Shown piece by piece: positions 7,102 to 16,695 of a DNA stretch of 33,775 nt. The notes beneath the pieces were generated by a model that saw only the letters and a program-made list of their open reading frames with translations, searched no databases and was not told the DNA's origin. The stretch is from Microcaldota archaeon. Its GTDB lineage: Archaea > Micrarchaeota > Micrarchaeia > Anstonellales > Anstonellaceae. Each line of letters starts with the position of its first letter. Position 1 is the stretch's first letter. Location: assembly GCA_026413965.1 (NCBI GenBank), contig JAOAJY010000007.1:1-33775 (forward strand). Direction: 5' to 3'. Both the position numbers and the translations under genes were made by a program.

Positions 7102-10100
7102 ATGAGGGTGCCTGCATCCTTGCCCTTATTCTTCTTGCTGTTAGTTCTGCCTATTTCGCATTCCATCAACAATCCTGAGGATTGGAGCTTTAAGACAATA
7201 ATAACCGTCATATCCCAATCAGAATACAACATCACTGCAAAAATAACTTATTTCAACCTAAGCTATTTCAGCAAGTTCAACCAAGAAGAGATAAAAAGGG
7301 AGCCATTCAGGCTGGATCCGAATAAAAAAACCTCTTTTGATTACGTGAGCACAGGCTTCTTTCCGCTGAATGATTCGCCAATCTTTTTCACCTTTGAGGG
7401 GAGGAATGTCTCTTTGGATGGCTCCAGCCCAGCATGCAATCCCTCAATCTCTGATGCTGATGGAAAGGTGGAATGCCGCTTCACGTACTACCAGAATGAA
7501 TCAGGCGGCTTTGTCCCCATGGAGCAGCGGACAAGCTGCGGAACTTTGACATTAACCTACAAGGGCGAATTCAGAGGATCAGATGAGTACAAGCCTTCAA
7601 GCGCGTCACTGGTCATCTGCCCAAGGAACAATGCGGCAATTTCTGCGCTTGGGCCCGCCCTAATCTCAGCAATTGGCTCGCCATCAAACATCGGGGTGTG
7701 CCTTCCAGCCTTGGTTTTGAGCGGCCTTCTGATAGCGTCCATGTATTATTCAGGAAGGAACCCTCTTTCGCTTTTTGACTTGACCACTCCGCGCCTTCCA
7801 AAAACCAAGCATGCGCGCATATCAGGCGGAAGCACTGCTATGGCGATAAGGACAGCAGCCACAAGATACATGCAAGCAAAAAAGAAGGCGCAGAAAGAGG
7901 CGACAAACCTTCTCAAAAAAATCGCAAGGAAAAGCGGCAAATCATGGGGAGAAAGAAGGAGGGCAAAAAAAGAATTGAGCAAGCTGTTTGAAGATCTGGA
8001 TGAGGAGCTAAAGAAAAATCCAAATGGCCTCAATGAGAATACGCTCAACAATTACCGGATGAGGCTTCATGACATTTTCTCAAAATACGGGCTTCCCAGG
8101 GATGAGGAGCACAAGAATTTCAGGAAACTTTATGGAAGATACCACACTCTCGTTTTCAATCTCTTCAACACTTTTTATCTTTCAGATGTGGCAATGAAGC
8201 AGATGTCCTCCACTCGCTCTCCAGGGGGCGGAAAGTTCAAGAAATGGCTGGACAAGAAGCAAGCCGCCCTGACAGAAAAGCTTGTTTCATTTGAAAGCGG
8301 GCTACAAAAAATACCAGGCTACAAGATATTGAGGTTCACCCCTCTGCTTTATCCGCTCAGCCTTCCCAAAGCCGTGCTTGATGTGATTGCCCAGAGGCGC
8401 TCGGCAAAAGCCTATGCCAAGGCAGTCCAGCGCAGGATTCTGGGCCATGTTCCCTATGTTTTGCTTACCAGAAAAGTCAAAGATGGAGTGGGCGAGCGCG
8501 AGCTGAATTGGCTGGGCGAGCAAACCAAGAAGCTGTTTGACAAAGGCCCTCTAAAGTGGTGGGCAAACTACTTTGACTGGAGTTTTGATGGCTTCATTGA
8601 AAGGCACAACATCCACATGCGGCAGGCGGTCCATCTTTTTGATGCCGATTCAAAATACGCAAGGCAGCTTGCGGAAGCCATGAACACAGCGTCAGTCCTT
8701 GCCCTCCGCGAAATAATGGAGATGGAGCTTGCGATGCATAACATGCTTGCTGAAAAGAAAAAAATGCTTGAAATGATGAAAGCCTCCGCTTCCAAAAGCA
8801 AGCTTGCTGCTGAATTTGAAAAGATAGAAAACCATCTTAAAGAAGCGCAGGCAGGCAATACTAACCTTCTTGATGTTTGCAGGATGCTCCAAAAGCACGG
8901 AGACGCAAAGCAAAAAGCCATGCTTGCTGATTTCGAAACCAAGCTGAAGCAATTTGGCAGCGATTATCAGGCAATAAGGCAGATGGAGCAGAAAATAATG
9001 GCGGAATACGGAATATTCATGAAATTGCAAGGGCTATATTCTGATCTTACTTTTGACAATCTCAGAGATATCGCAAGGAAAGCAGAATTCGATGCGGTGG
9101 AGAATGCAAGGAAGCGCGGAGTAGTTGTGGCAAAAAGCGAAGAGTACATAAGAAGCAATCGCGCGGAAATAGAAAAGGCGATTGAGAATGCCCTTCCAGC
9201 CGCCATGCTCAAAAGGCTGGGCCTATCAGGCTCTGCCCTCTACAGCATAATACTCAAGGACAGGTCCAACGACCAGAAGGAAAGGGCAGAAGCAGAGGCA
9301 GAATTCAGGAACCGCGTCCTCAAGCCCATAATTGGCAATAGGATAAGCCAGCTTAATCTGGAGATAAATGAGGAGGGGCAACTCACAAGGCAGGGCATAC
9401 TGAGCAAATATGTTGAAGCTGTGGAGGCGCTTGGCAAGAAGGCCAATCCAAACGGCCCGGTCATTGGCAAAGACCCAGCAGGAACTATCCTGTTCAGCCA
9501 TTTGGAAAGCCTTGCCAAAGCCACAGGCAGCCCTGAGCTTCTGAAGTTTTTCCAGCAGTGCAAAATTGAGAACATCAGCGATTTTGAGACTCTTTATGCG
9601 AAAGGAGCAAGCAACCGCGAGCTTGCCCGCCTCCTCACCGCTGCGATAAACAGCGCAAGAGACGACACTAATGGCATAAGAAGGATTGCTGAAGTCCTCG
9701 CAGTGGGCATGAAAACAGTTGAAGGCGTCCACAGGGAGCTTTTGGCGATTCTTGAGAATAGGGCAAAGATTGCAAACGGCCTGGCAAGGCTAAGCGAAGA
9801 GGAAATCCAGAAATTATGCGCCCGGGTAGGTGTGCGCCCAGACCCGCACACAGGCGCAAGGCCATCTGTGGATGAGATAATTGAAGGGCTAAGCAGGCTT
9901 CCTGATGAGAAAGTCTCAGACAGATGGAGGCTTAAGAGCATAAGCCGCAAGCTTGGTGTTTCGGTGCAGGAGCTCCAGGAAAGCTCCATCCTGAGCTTCA
10001 CCATGGTTAAGCTTCTTGAAAAGACCCAAGTCGGAATTGAAAAGTGGGGGGCAAAAATACTCTCATCAGGAAAAGCCGGCTCTGAAAGCGATTTCAGGCA

Positions 10101-13100
10101 GGATTTCAAGAATTACGTTGGCGCGCACCAAGCGTTCGAATATGCTGCTCTTCGCAAAAAATTCAACTTCAACCAATACGAAGGAGAAATGGCGCAGCAC
10201 ATTGAGACAATGCTTTACATGATAAGAAGATACAACAAGGGAGCCGAATTTGCGCTCACAAAGGCTTTGAACGAAAATGTGAAGAAAAAAAGCGGAGCTG
10301 ACATCTACCTGTCCAACAACGCAGGCGGGCTTCTTGGAAGCTATGAAAGCGTTTTCAAAAACACCGTGTATGCGTTTGCGGCTGAGCGGGTGTTTTACAA
10401 AAACATCACCAGCCCAGAATCAAAAGCCTATGACAAGTCGTTTGCTAAGAAGATGTCTGATTTTGGGGCGAAAGCTGGAGAATTTGATGCTGCCGCCTAC
10501 ATGGCGCTCCAGTCCCGCGGGATTCTTTTCAGGGACATAAAAAGAGTGCCATACTCGCTCACAGCCGACAATTCCGGCGCAATTCCGCTTTTGGAGTTCG
10601 ACTCAAGATATGCAGTCAGCAAAGACTTTCTTTTGCGAAAAGACGCCAATATCAAGAAAGGCAGCATAGAGAATCAGCAAGACTATGGGCCTCTGCTTTC
10701 ACGCATGAGGGTTTCTGACTTTGGAAGCGAAATCATAGGCCTTGTCGCTGTGCGCAACCAAGGGGATGAGCACCATGAGCACTGGCACAAAGTGAATCCA
10801 GCGGACATAAAGGGCCTGAACACAATCTTCATGGGCTCCAGAGCCGAGCCTTCAAAGCGCGGGATTTACTCCAACGCAATAGCAGGGCTGGATGCTGAGG
10901 GTAACAGAGCATCAAAGCCCATCCTCAGATTCCTCCAAAATTCAGATTACGTGGAAAATCATCTGGGCAAAGGCTGGCAATTCTACCATCGGACCATGGA
11001 GAGGATAGGCGCATTCAGCTACATGCTGATGTACGATGACCTGAAAAACTCAAGCTACTGGTACGCTGCGCAGGCAAGAGCCAGGCATGCGCTCTACGAG
11101 CTTGCCCGCGTCGCCTCCAATTGGATGACGCCTGGGGCGAATCGCCTGGACCCAGAAAAGCTTTTTGAGGCAAACGAGTTTTATCAGAAATTTGACCCGA
11201 ACTTCAGCTATGACAAAAAGAGGATGCTTCAAACTCTGATGTCCGAGCTTGAAGACCTTGGGACTCTTAAGAATGGAAAGAAAAAGTCAGAGGTTCTAAG
11301 AGAGCTCATCTTGAAGATGGGCGACAATCCAAAAGCAGAATGGCTTAGGAGAAATTACGCTTACATCAACAAAGAAGCAGCCGGGTTTGAGTCGATAGCT
11401 TTTGGAGCGAAGATGGGGATAGAAGCCCTCAAGGAGATGTACGCAAAAAACATGATTGACAAGGCGCAGTTCGACAGGCTGTCTATCCAATTCAGGGAGA
11501 TTCAAAAGATGGCTCAGGCTGACTTCAAAGCCTCAGCAAAGATGTATGAGGAATTCAACAAGGCAGTGATTGGCTACACCGGAAGCCACAGCCCGCACAC
11601 GTACTACGGAAGCGTCCGGAACATATTTACCATGTCTGGGCTTTTCCCAGCATTTGATTTCAAGCAAGGCTTCATCCCAGGCTTCTTCATGTCCATAGAA
11701 TCGACTGCGATGAGGGATGCTGACTACAACCGAGGAGGCAGGAAAGGAGCGGAGTATTACGAAATGATGAACATGAACACAGGGCAGGGGATATACGAGA
11801 ATCCGCGCTGGTGGGCTGCCTCTATTTATGAGCAAAGGATGATTCTTCCGCTGATGTTTGCCCACTTTGTCCACAGGACGTTCTTGCCTCTTGCGGCAGG
11901 TTTCTACAGAAGCCAAATCGGGCTGTCATCATATTTGCAGAGGACCGAAATTGAGACAGAGTGGGGCAAGCCAAGGGTGCATCTTCTCTGGCTTCTTGGT
12001 TTGGGCAGGGGCACAAACGACATATTGGGGGCAACTGTGCAAGAAGTCAGCGACTTCACCGGCGTGTCTGATGCGCTGGCTGCTCTTCGCAAGATAAAAA
12101 GGGTAGAGATAGACAAGGACGGCAATGTTTATGCAGAGCAATCGCCTGTCTCAAAGTTTGTCCAAAGATGGGCAGTTGAAAGCAAGCATGTCAATTCCTC
12201 ATCGCAGTGGGCTTTCCAAAACAGGATTCAGGACAGGCTTCTTAGCTCAAAAGAATGGGCAGACAACCAATCGCTTGTGTATAGGAACGGGGAAAAGATT
12301 TATTACAATCCAAATGACTTGTCAGCCGAATTCTCGGTTGGCAGGCCAAGAGATGAAAACTACAAGGAAATGAGGATAAGAGACGCAGTGTCCATGTGGC
12401 CTCAGCTGTTTGATGCCTCCAGATTCTCCAAAGGAGCTGAAAAGGAGGTTTATGAGCAGCGCCTGCGCGAGCTTGAAGGATACCTGAACCCATTCGCATC
12501 AAAAATAATTGATGAGAGGCCTGAAGGAAACCAGCTTAGCCGAGGAGTTGGCAGCTTCTTCAACAAGGACGGCTCGCGTGACAGGTTCATGGAGATATTC
12601 CAGCGCGACCATGCGAACACATGGAGGCAGGTCATACCTGGAATGACTGAAGTCGATCCTGAAGGCAACGTTTTCATATCCGCAACCACAGCGCACTACT
12701 ATGAGAGGGGCGACAGCGGGCGAATGAAGCTGATGAAAGACATGTACTCGGTTGGCTACAATGAGGCTGAGGACCGCTTCTTCCTATTCAACCAGGTTGA
12801 TACCCACCGGGACGCTTTCCGAGACACCATGCGCCTGGACACTCCTGCCATGATGCAGCTTCTCAAGTTCCAAAGCTATGTCATGCGGTACGAGATGTTC
12901 AAGCCTATAACTTCCTCGCTGCGCTCAGCTGTTCCTTTCGGATTGGGCGATTGGGCATATGAGAAAATCCAAAGCAGGAAATCATGGACAAGCCTTTCCG
13001 AATCCGAAAGGCAAAGCGTCAATGCCCAGCTGGAGCGGTATGGGGCAAATCTGGATTATGTTCAGGAGATGCTCAACAGGAAAGCCCACAATTGGCACTA

Positions 13101-13278
13101 TTTCCAAGAGGAAAAAGAACGGCTGGGGGTAAGGCCGCTTGCAAAGATTTACAACCGCTATGTTGAAAGGATGCGCTGGATTGCTCTTGCAAGCACCGAG
13201 CAGCAAAGGAACATCAACGTCATGCGCAGGCAGAGGCTGCTGCATGAGTTGGATGTGGGAGAGGAAGAAGTGGTATAA
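7102..13278 (+). CDS. Giant 2058-residue membrane-anchored protein of unknown function
   Basis: A signal peptide (about residues 1-21) is followed by a beta-rich, N-glycosylation-motif-rich outer domain to about residue 175, with cysteines 112, 125, 146 and 173. A hydrophobic stretch at about 180-216 (core LPALVLSGLLIASMYY) forms one membrane anchor. After a short basic linker the remaining roughly 1840 residues are charged and mostly helical, with coiled-coil-like stretches around 250-320 and 530-690 and no recognised catalytic motif. A histidine cluster HHEHWH lies at 1224-1229. The C-terminus is acidic (GEEEVV). The ATG at 7102 sits about 26 nt from the TATA box, supporting this start. The stop overlaps the start of the next gene by 1 nt. 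It may be an inner-face scaffold for the neighbouring membrane proteins; this is inference. Confidence 0.85.
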   Translation: MRVPASLPLFFLLLVLPISHSINNPEDWSFKTIITVISQSEYNITAKITYFNLSYFSKFNQEEIKREPFRLDPNKKTSFDYVSTGFFPLNDSPIFFTFEGRNVSLDGSSPACNPSISDADGKVECRFTYYQNESGGFVPMEQRTSCGTLTLTYKGEFRGSDEYKPSSASLVICPRNNAAISALGPALISAIGSPSNIGVCLPALVLSGLLIASMYYSGRNPLSLFDLTTPRLPKTKHARISGGSTAMAIRTAATRYMQAKKKAQKEATNLLKKIARKSGKSWGERRRAKKELSKLFEDLDEELKKNPNGLNENTLNNYRMRLHDIFSKYGLPRDEEHKNFRKLYGRYHTLVFNLFNTFYLSDVAMKQMSSTRSPGGGKFKKWLDKKQAALTEKLVSFESGLQKIPGYKILRFTPLLYPLSLPKAVLDVIAQRRSAKAYAKAVQRRILGHVPYVLLTRKVKDGVGERELNWLGEQTKKLFDKGPLKWWANYFDWSFDGFIERHNIHMRQAVHLFDADSKYARQLAEAMNTASVLALREIMEMELAMHNMLAEKKKMLEMMKASASKSKLAAEFEKIENHLKEAQAGNTNLLDVCRMLQKHGDAKQKAMLADFETKLKQFGSDYQAIRQMEQKIMAEYGIFMKLQGLYSDLTFDNLRDIARKAEFDAVENARKRGVVVAKSEEYIRSNRAEIEKAIENALPAAMLKRLGLSGSALYSIILKDRSNDQKERAEAEAEFRNRVLKPIIGNRISQLNLEINEEGQLTRQGILSKYVEAVEALGKKANPNGPVIGKDPAGTILFSHLESLAKATGSPELLKFFQQCKIENISDFETLYAKGASNRELARLLTAAINSARDDTNGIRRIAEVLAVGMKTVEGVHRELLAILENRAKIANGLARLSEEEIQKLCARVGVRPDPHTGARPSVDEIIEGLSRLPDEKVSDRWRLKSISRKLGVSVQELQESSILSFTMVKLLEKTQVGIEKWGAKILSSGKAGSESDFRQDFKNYVGAHQAFEYAALRKKFNFNQYEGEMAQHIETMLYMIRRYNKGAEFALTKALNENVKKKSGADIYLSNNAGGLLGSYESVFKNTVYAFAAERVFYKNITSPESKAYDKSFAKKMSDFGAKAGEFDAAAYMALQSRGILFRDIKRVPYSLTADNSGAIPLLEFDSRYAVSKDFLLRKDANIKKGSIENQQDYGPLLSRMRVSDFGSEIIGLVAVRNQGDEHHEHWHKVNPADIKGLNTIFMGSRAEPSKRGIYSNAIAGLDAEGNRASKPILRFLQNSDYVENHLGKGWQFYHRTMERIGAFSYMLMYDDLKNSSYWYAAQARARHALYELARVASNWMTPGANRLDPEKLFEANEFYQKFDPNFSYDKKRMLQTLMSELEDLGTLKNGKKKSEVLRELILKMGDNPKAEWLRRNYAYINKEAAGFESIAFGAKMGIEALKEMYAKNMIDKAQFDRLSIQFREIQKMAQADFKASAKMYEEFNKAVIGYTGSHSPHTYYGSVRNIFTMSGLFPAFDFKQGFIPGFFMSIESTAMRDADYNRGGRKGAEYYEMMNMNTGQGIYENPRWWAASIYEQRMILPLMFAHFVHRTFLPLAAGFYRSQIGLSSYLQRTEIETEWGKPRVHLLWLLGLGRGTNDILGATVQEVSDFTGVSDALAALRKIKRVEIDKDGNVYAEQSPVSKFVQRWAVESKHVNSSSQWAFQNRIQDRLLSSKEWADNQSLVYRNGEKIYYNPNDLSAEFSVGRPRDENYKEMRIRDAVSMWPQLFDASRFSKGAEKEVYEQRLRELEGYLNPFASKIIDERPEGNQLSRGVGSFFNKDGSRDRFMEIFQRDHANTWRQVIPGMTEVDPEGNVFISATTAHYYERGDSGRMKLMKDMYSVGYNEAEDRFFLFNQVDTHRDAFRDTMRLDTPAMMQLLKFQSYVMRYEMFKPITSSLRSAVPFGLGDWAYEKIQSRKSWTSLSESERQSVNAQLERYGANLDYVQEMLNRKAHNWHYFQEEKERLGVRPLAKIYNRYVERMRWIALASTEQQRNINVMRRQRLLHELDVGEEEVV

Positions 13279-16007
13279 TGGTTAAAAAGCACTTATTCCT
13301 CCTTTTCTTATCCCTTCTAGCCTCAGGCTGCGCTCTTTATGACTACCGCACAGGAGATCCATTGCCAGGCTCGCTTAACGTGACTGAGCTTAGCGATGAC
13401 ATAAATGGAAGCAGGATTGTCTGCAAGGAGCTGCCAGGACCTCATCCTTGCTACTGCGTGCTTTGCGAAAACAAGACAAGCTGGGACCTGGGGATACTGA
13501 ACTTCCTCAACCCGTTTTTCGATTCCAGTCTGAAGGGCGGGAACTGCAGCATTTCGCACTGCAACATCTCCACTGCGGTTCAGGTCATAAAAGAGGATGA
13601 AAACGTCCAGCTTAGGACCTTCATGCTTGGCCACGGCCCTACCTTCACAGCAGGCGACTTGTCCAACATATATTGCAACTACTCCAATCAGCTGGCGGTG
13701 ACTTGGCTGTTGGGGGCAAATGGGATTCCGCCTCAGGTCCCGCAATCAAAGAGGGCTGCCTGCTGGCTGGAGCGCAACATCATCCCTATTTACATATACA
13801 ATACGCAAGGGACTGCGATAGACCCTGCACGCACCGGCCAAATAGCCTCTGCCCTTGCTGACGCAGGGCCTGTGATAATCACAAGCGAAATCAATTTCAA
13901 CTCCTCTGATGCTTCTGCCGTGCAGGCAGTTAAGCAGCAAATATACCAAATAAAAAGAAACTGCCCAAAATGCCTAAGCGTCCTTGCGGTCAAAAGCGGC
14001 GATTTGGAAGGGGTGCGCGCGGTTTTGGAAGACCCCTCTCCATCATATGGCGGGAAAAACATATCCAGCCTTGTGGATTTGGTCGGTTTTGGGTTTCTTG
14101 CGAATGATTATCCTGACTGCAATGTCAATAGGATAATAGGCTACAATCTTGCCTTCTCGCGCTTCATTTTGAGGAACTACTCCAAGCCGACCATTTGGCT
14201 TTATGTCGGCGCAAGCGAGGGGGGCAACGCCAATGGCGTCTGCACATTTTCCCCAGGCGCTGTCCGAGAGTTTTACCAAAGCCTTTTCACAGGAATCCAA
14301 GGGTTCGCAAGCTCGGGCGTAATCGGGATGGCGTTTTATGAGTTTTCAGACAGGTCAGGGCCGCTTCCTTGTCCAGAAGGCAGAGGCTGCGAATTTGGGG
14401 TATTGTCCTCAAGCGGCTTGCAGAAGCATCCGCACATAAACACCTGGGCAGAGCTTTGCAGATACTATACGCAGGTGGATTACCGAAGCCCGCTTGTTTT
14501 TTCCAGGAATGCGCAAGGGATAGTGTGCGATTTTCTGCAAAACTGGAAGATGTATCAGATAGCGTCAGTGGAGGTCAACACCAATCTTGGTCTAAGCAAT
14601 GAGCAGGTTATTCCGCTTCCGCGCAAGAAAAAGCTTCACTGCGGGGAGATTTGCGTATCTGACATTCCGCTGCAAAAGCCAGACATATACAACTCATACC
14701 AAGGCGCATCTTTCAGCGGCTCATGCTCACGCTATCCTGCAATTGAGGATTATTCTGATGATTTTGAGATAAGCTCGGTTTATATGCGGGCTCTTATACA
14801 GCAGGAGTCTGGGTTTGACCCATGGGTGGTCTCCTGCAGCCCCACGCCTTGCAACATACCCGCAAACACCACCATGGACCAGCTTTGCCAAATGGCAGGC
14901 TATTCTTCTGGCTGCTCTGCTCACACTTTGAACAGGGACAATGACAAAACCTGCCCGCCTTCTGCTCCATACTTTTGCGCTATGGGGTTGGCGCAATGCA
15001 CAAGGCCCCCAGGCGATTCCTTGCTCTCGCGCGAGTGCGCAGGAGGGTCAAGCTACGACCCATTCAATGCGTCTCAAAGCATCTGCTGCGGTGCGCGTGA
15101 GCTTAGGCAGAGGCTAGCTCAGGCAGACTCCTTCCTGCAAGCCAACTGGGAAAAGCTTTCTGAATGCCCATACGGGATGACTCAAGACGAGTATGGTTGG
15201 GCAAAATACTATCTTGCAGCCAATATGTATTACGGAGGGCCTGCCATCCAGCACCTATCCTCATTCCTTTCCCAGAGGGATGCGAATGGGAAATGCTCAG
15301 GGCAGCAGCATTACATAAAGTATCTGCGGGAGTCATTCACACGCGAATCCATTCCAGGGCTTCGCGACAGCGAATATGGGGCAAAGCAGCTGACCATTTA
15401 CCTTGACGCATTGGGCGACTGCCAAAGCGACTGCCCGGGCGCGATTCCAGGAGGGCTAGCAGTAGGAGAGACAGGGGATATGAGGATATTTGGGCATTCT
15501 TTGGCGCAAGAGTCCTTCAAAGGAAAAGAAGCCCAGGTCCAGCAGATGCTTTCTGAAAGAGGCGTCCGGATAACCGTGAATCCGACAATATCGCGCAGCG
15601 GGCAGACAATAGCCGAAACCACAAACAACGTGAGAAATGCAGGGCAGCACAAGGCAATAGTCCTTTACACTGGCGCAAATGACTTGCACAGAAGCGAGGA
15701 GGAGATAAAATCTCTTTTCAGCAATCTTTTTTCCGAGGCTTCAAGAAAGGCTCAGAAGGTGTATGTCTTCAACATAATAGAGTTTGGAAGCCAGGCGCAG
15801 TGGGCAAAGATATCCAGAATCAACTCCTACTTGCGGAACTACGCCAGCTCCAACAGCCAAAAATTTGTCCTGATTGACATAAACCAGCACATGAGCACCC
15901 TTGGCCCAGGCTGCCCGTACCGCTCAGGCAATATCCACGGCTGCTATGTGCAGACAAGGGAATTTTTTGTGCAGAAGGTGGCTGAAAATCCGCCATCTCC
16001 AGCATGA
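13278..16007 (+). CDS. Cysteine-rich lipoprotein with lytic-transglycosylase-like and SGNH-hydrolase-like domains
   Basis: The product is 909 residues. A signal peptide ends in the lipobox LLASGC (Cys18). About 36 cysteines (4%) point to a disulfide-rich protein outside the cytoplasm. Residues about 160-400 look like an alternating alpha/beta domain, perhaps a TIM-barrel glycoside hydrolase; this is uncertain. Residues about 495-690 match the SLT lytic transglycosylase pattern: ALIQQESGFDP with the expected catalytic Glu510, then MGLAQ (568-573), YDPFNASQSICCGARELR, and LAANMYYGGP. Residues about 735-905 match SGNH hydrolases: GHSL with Ser741, TGAND with Gly799 and Asn801, and His887. The acid three residues before that histidine is missing, so a Ser-His dyad is likely. 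It is coupled by a 1-nt overlap to the giant-protein gene. A transglycosylase is odd in an archaeon, since archaea lack murein. Confidence 0.82.
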   Translation: MVKKHLFLLFLSLLASGCALYDYRTGDPLPGSLNVTELSDDINGSRIVCKELPGPHPCYCVLCENKTSWDLGILNFLNPFFDSSLKGGNCSISHCNISTAVQVIKEDENVQLRTFMLGHGPTFTAGDLSNIYCNYSNQLAVTWLLGANGIPPQVPQSKRAACWLERNIIPIYIYNTQGTAIDPARTGQIASALADAGPVIITSEINFNSSDASAVQAVKQQIYQIKRNCPKCLSVLAVKSGDLEGVRAVLEDPSPSYGGKNISSLVDLVGFGFLANDYPDCNVNRIIGYNLAFSRFILRNYSKPTIWLYVGASEGGNANGVCTFSPGAVREFYQSLFTGIQGFASSGVIGMAFYEFSDRSGPLPCPEGRGCEFGVLSSSGLQKHPHINTWAELCRYYTQVDYRSPLVFSRNAQGIVCDFLQNWKMYQIASVEVNTNLGLSNEQVIPLPRKKKLHCGEICVSDIPLQKPDIYNSYQGASFSGSCSRYPAIEDYSDDFEISSVYMRALIQQESGFDPWVVSCSPTPCNIPANTTMDQLCQMAGYSSGCSAHTLNRDNDKTCPPSAPYFCAMGLAQCTRPPGDSLLSRECAGGSSYDPFNASQSICCGARELRQRLAQADSFLQANWEKLSECPYGMTQDEYGWAKYYLAANMYYGGPAIQHLSSFLSQRDANGKCSGQQHYIKYLRESFTRESIPGLRDSEYGAKQLTIYLDALGDCQSDCPGAIPGGLAVGETGDMRIFGHSLAQESFKGKEAQVQQMLSERGVRITVNPTISRSGQTIAETTNNVRNAGQHKAIVLYTGANDLHRSEEEIKSLFSNLFSEASRKAQKVYVFNIIEFGSQAQWAKISRINSYLRNYASSNSQKFVLIDINQHMSTLGPGCPYRSGNIHGCYVQTREFFVQKVAENPPSPA

Positions 16008-16090
16008 AAATTTCTGGCCAGCCAGCGTTTGCTGAGGCTTTGGCTGAAAAAAACAAATAGAAATCAGCGCGGCTTGGAAAAAGGTGTTTT

Positions 16091-16519
16091 TTATTTCAGC
16101 CTGCTGGCTTCCCTTTCGCGCTCAAGCTCAATTATCTGCCGGCTTCTTGCAATGTCTTTGGGGAAGTGCCTGCCTCTCATCATGAAGTTTCTTTCATAGG
16201 TCTTTGCCTCAAATTTTGAGGCTATTATGTCAGAGGCAGACTCCACATCAAACTCCTTGCAGGAGAATATGTCCACGCTGACATAGTTCTTTTCAGGGAA
16301 AGTATGCACGCTTATGTGCGATTCTGCAATCAGCACTATGCCCGACACGCCCCAATCTTCCGGCTTAAGCCCGCTGTATGAGAACGTATACGGGGGCATT
16401 ATCTTCGTCATGCCTATAAGCGCAGGAAGCTCGTCCAAAAAATTATAAACAAAATTCACATCTTTCAGCTTTTTCTTGTTGCACCCATACATGTCCATAG
16501 TCAGATGCGGTCCAAACAT
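16091..16519 (-). CDS. speD: S-adenosylmethionine decarboxylase proenzyme
   Basis: This 142-residue protein is a pyruvoyl enzyme that decarboxylates S-adenosylmethionine to give the aminopropyl donor for spermidine-type polyamines. The self-cleavage motif AESHISVHTFPE is intact: the chain should break between Glu66 and Ser67, Ser67 becoming the pyruvoyl group. His72 and Cys87 sit at the spacing of the known processing and proton-donor residues in prokaryotic SpeD. Length is normal for the prokaryotic class with a C-terminal tail. The ATG at 16519 has a strong GGAGGGAGG ribosome site just upstream on the minus strand. The gene stands alone, with its 3' end facing the 909-residue lipoprotein gene. 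No spermidine synthase gene is in the window. Confidence 0.95.
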   Translation of the reverse strand: MFGPHLTMDMYGCNKKKLKDVNFVYNFLDELPALIGMTKIMPPYTFSYSGLKPEDWGVSGIVLIAESHISVHTFPEKNYVSVDIFSCKEFDVESASDIIASKFEAKTYERNFMMRGRHFPKDIARSRQIIELEREREASRLK

Positions 16520-16562
16520 TTGTCTTGTCCTCCCTCCTTTCCCGATGGGAAAAGCACGCCTT

Positions 16563-16572
16563 TTTTATAAAT
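16563..16572 (-). promoter_or_regulatory. Probable TATA box for speD
   Basis: On the minus strand the sequence reads ATATTTATAA, a good archaeal TATA box. Transcription starting about 26 nt downstream would give a leader of about 20 nt that still contains the GGAGG ribosome site. A second TATA-like TTATAAA lies about 18 bp further upstream (16581-16587). Confidence 0.55.
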
Positions 16573-16695
16573 ATGCCGCATTTATAAGCTTTTGCTTTTT
16601 TGAAAAAATAAAAGACCTAATAATTCTTTTTATAGCATAAAAAACTCTATAAACATCTTTTTTTAAAAACAAAATCTCAATATCTTTTTTTTATC

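Noticed and set aside
7102-13278. S-layer or giant adhesin
   Set aside because: The only clear membrane helix is near residue 200 and most of the protein follows it without further signals or repeats, so the bulk is more likely on the inner face.
1-16007. Integrated conjugative element or virus
   Set aside because: No relaxase, integrase, terminal repeat, ATPase or tRNA attachment site is visible inside the window, so a mobile-element label is not supported.
16011-16024. CTGGCCAGCCAG palindrome between the lipoprotein gene and speD
   Set aside because: The arms are short with a 2-nt loop and no T tract follows; chance occurrence is likely.
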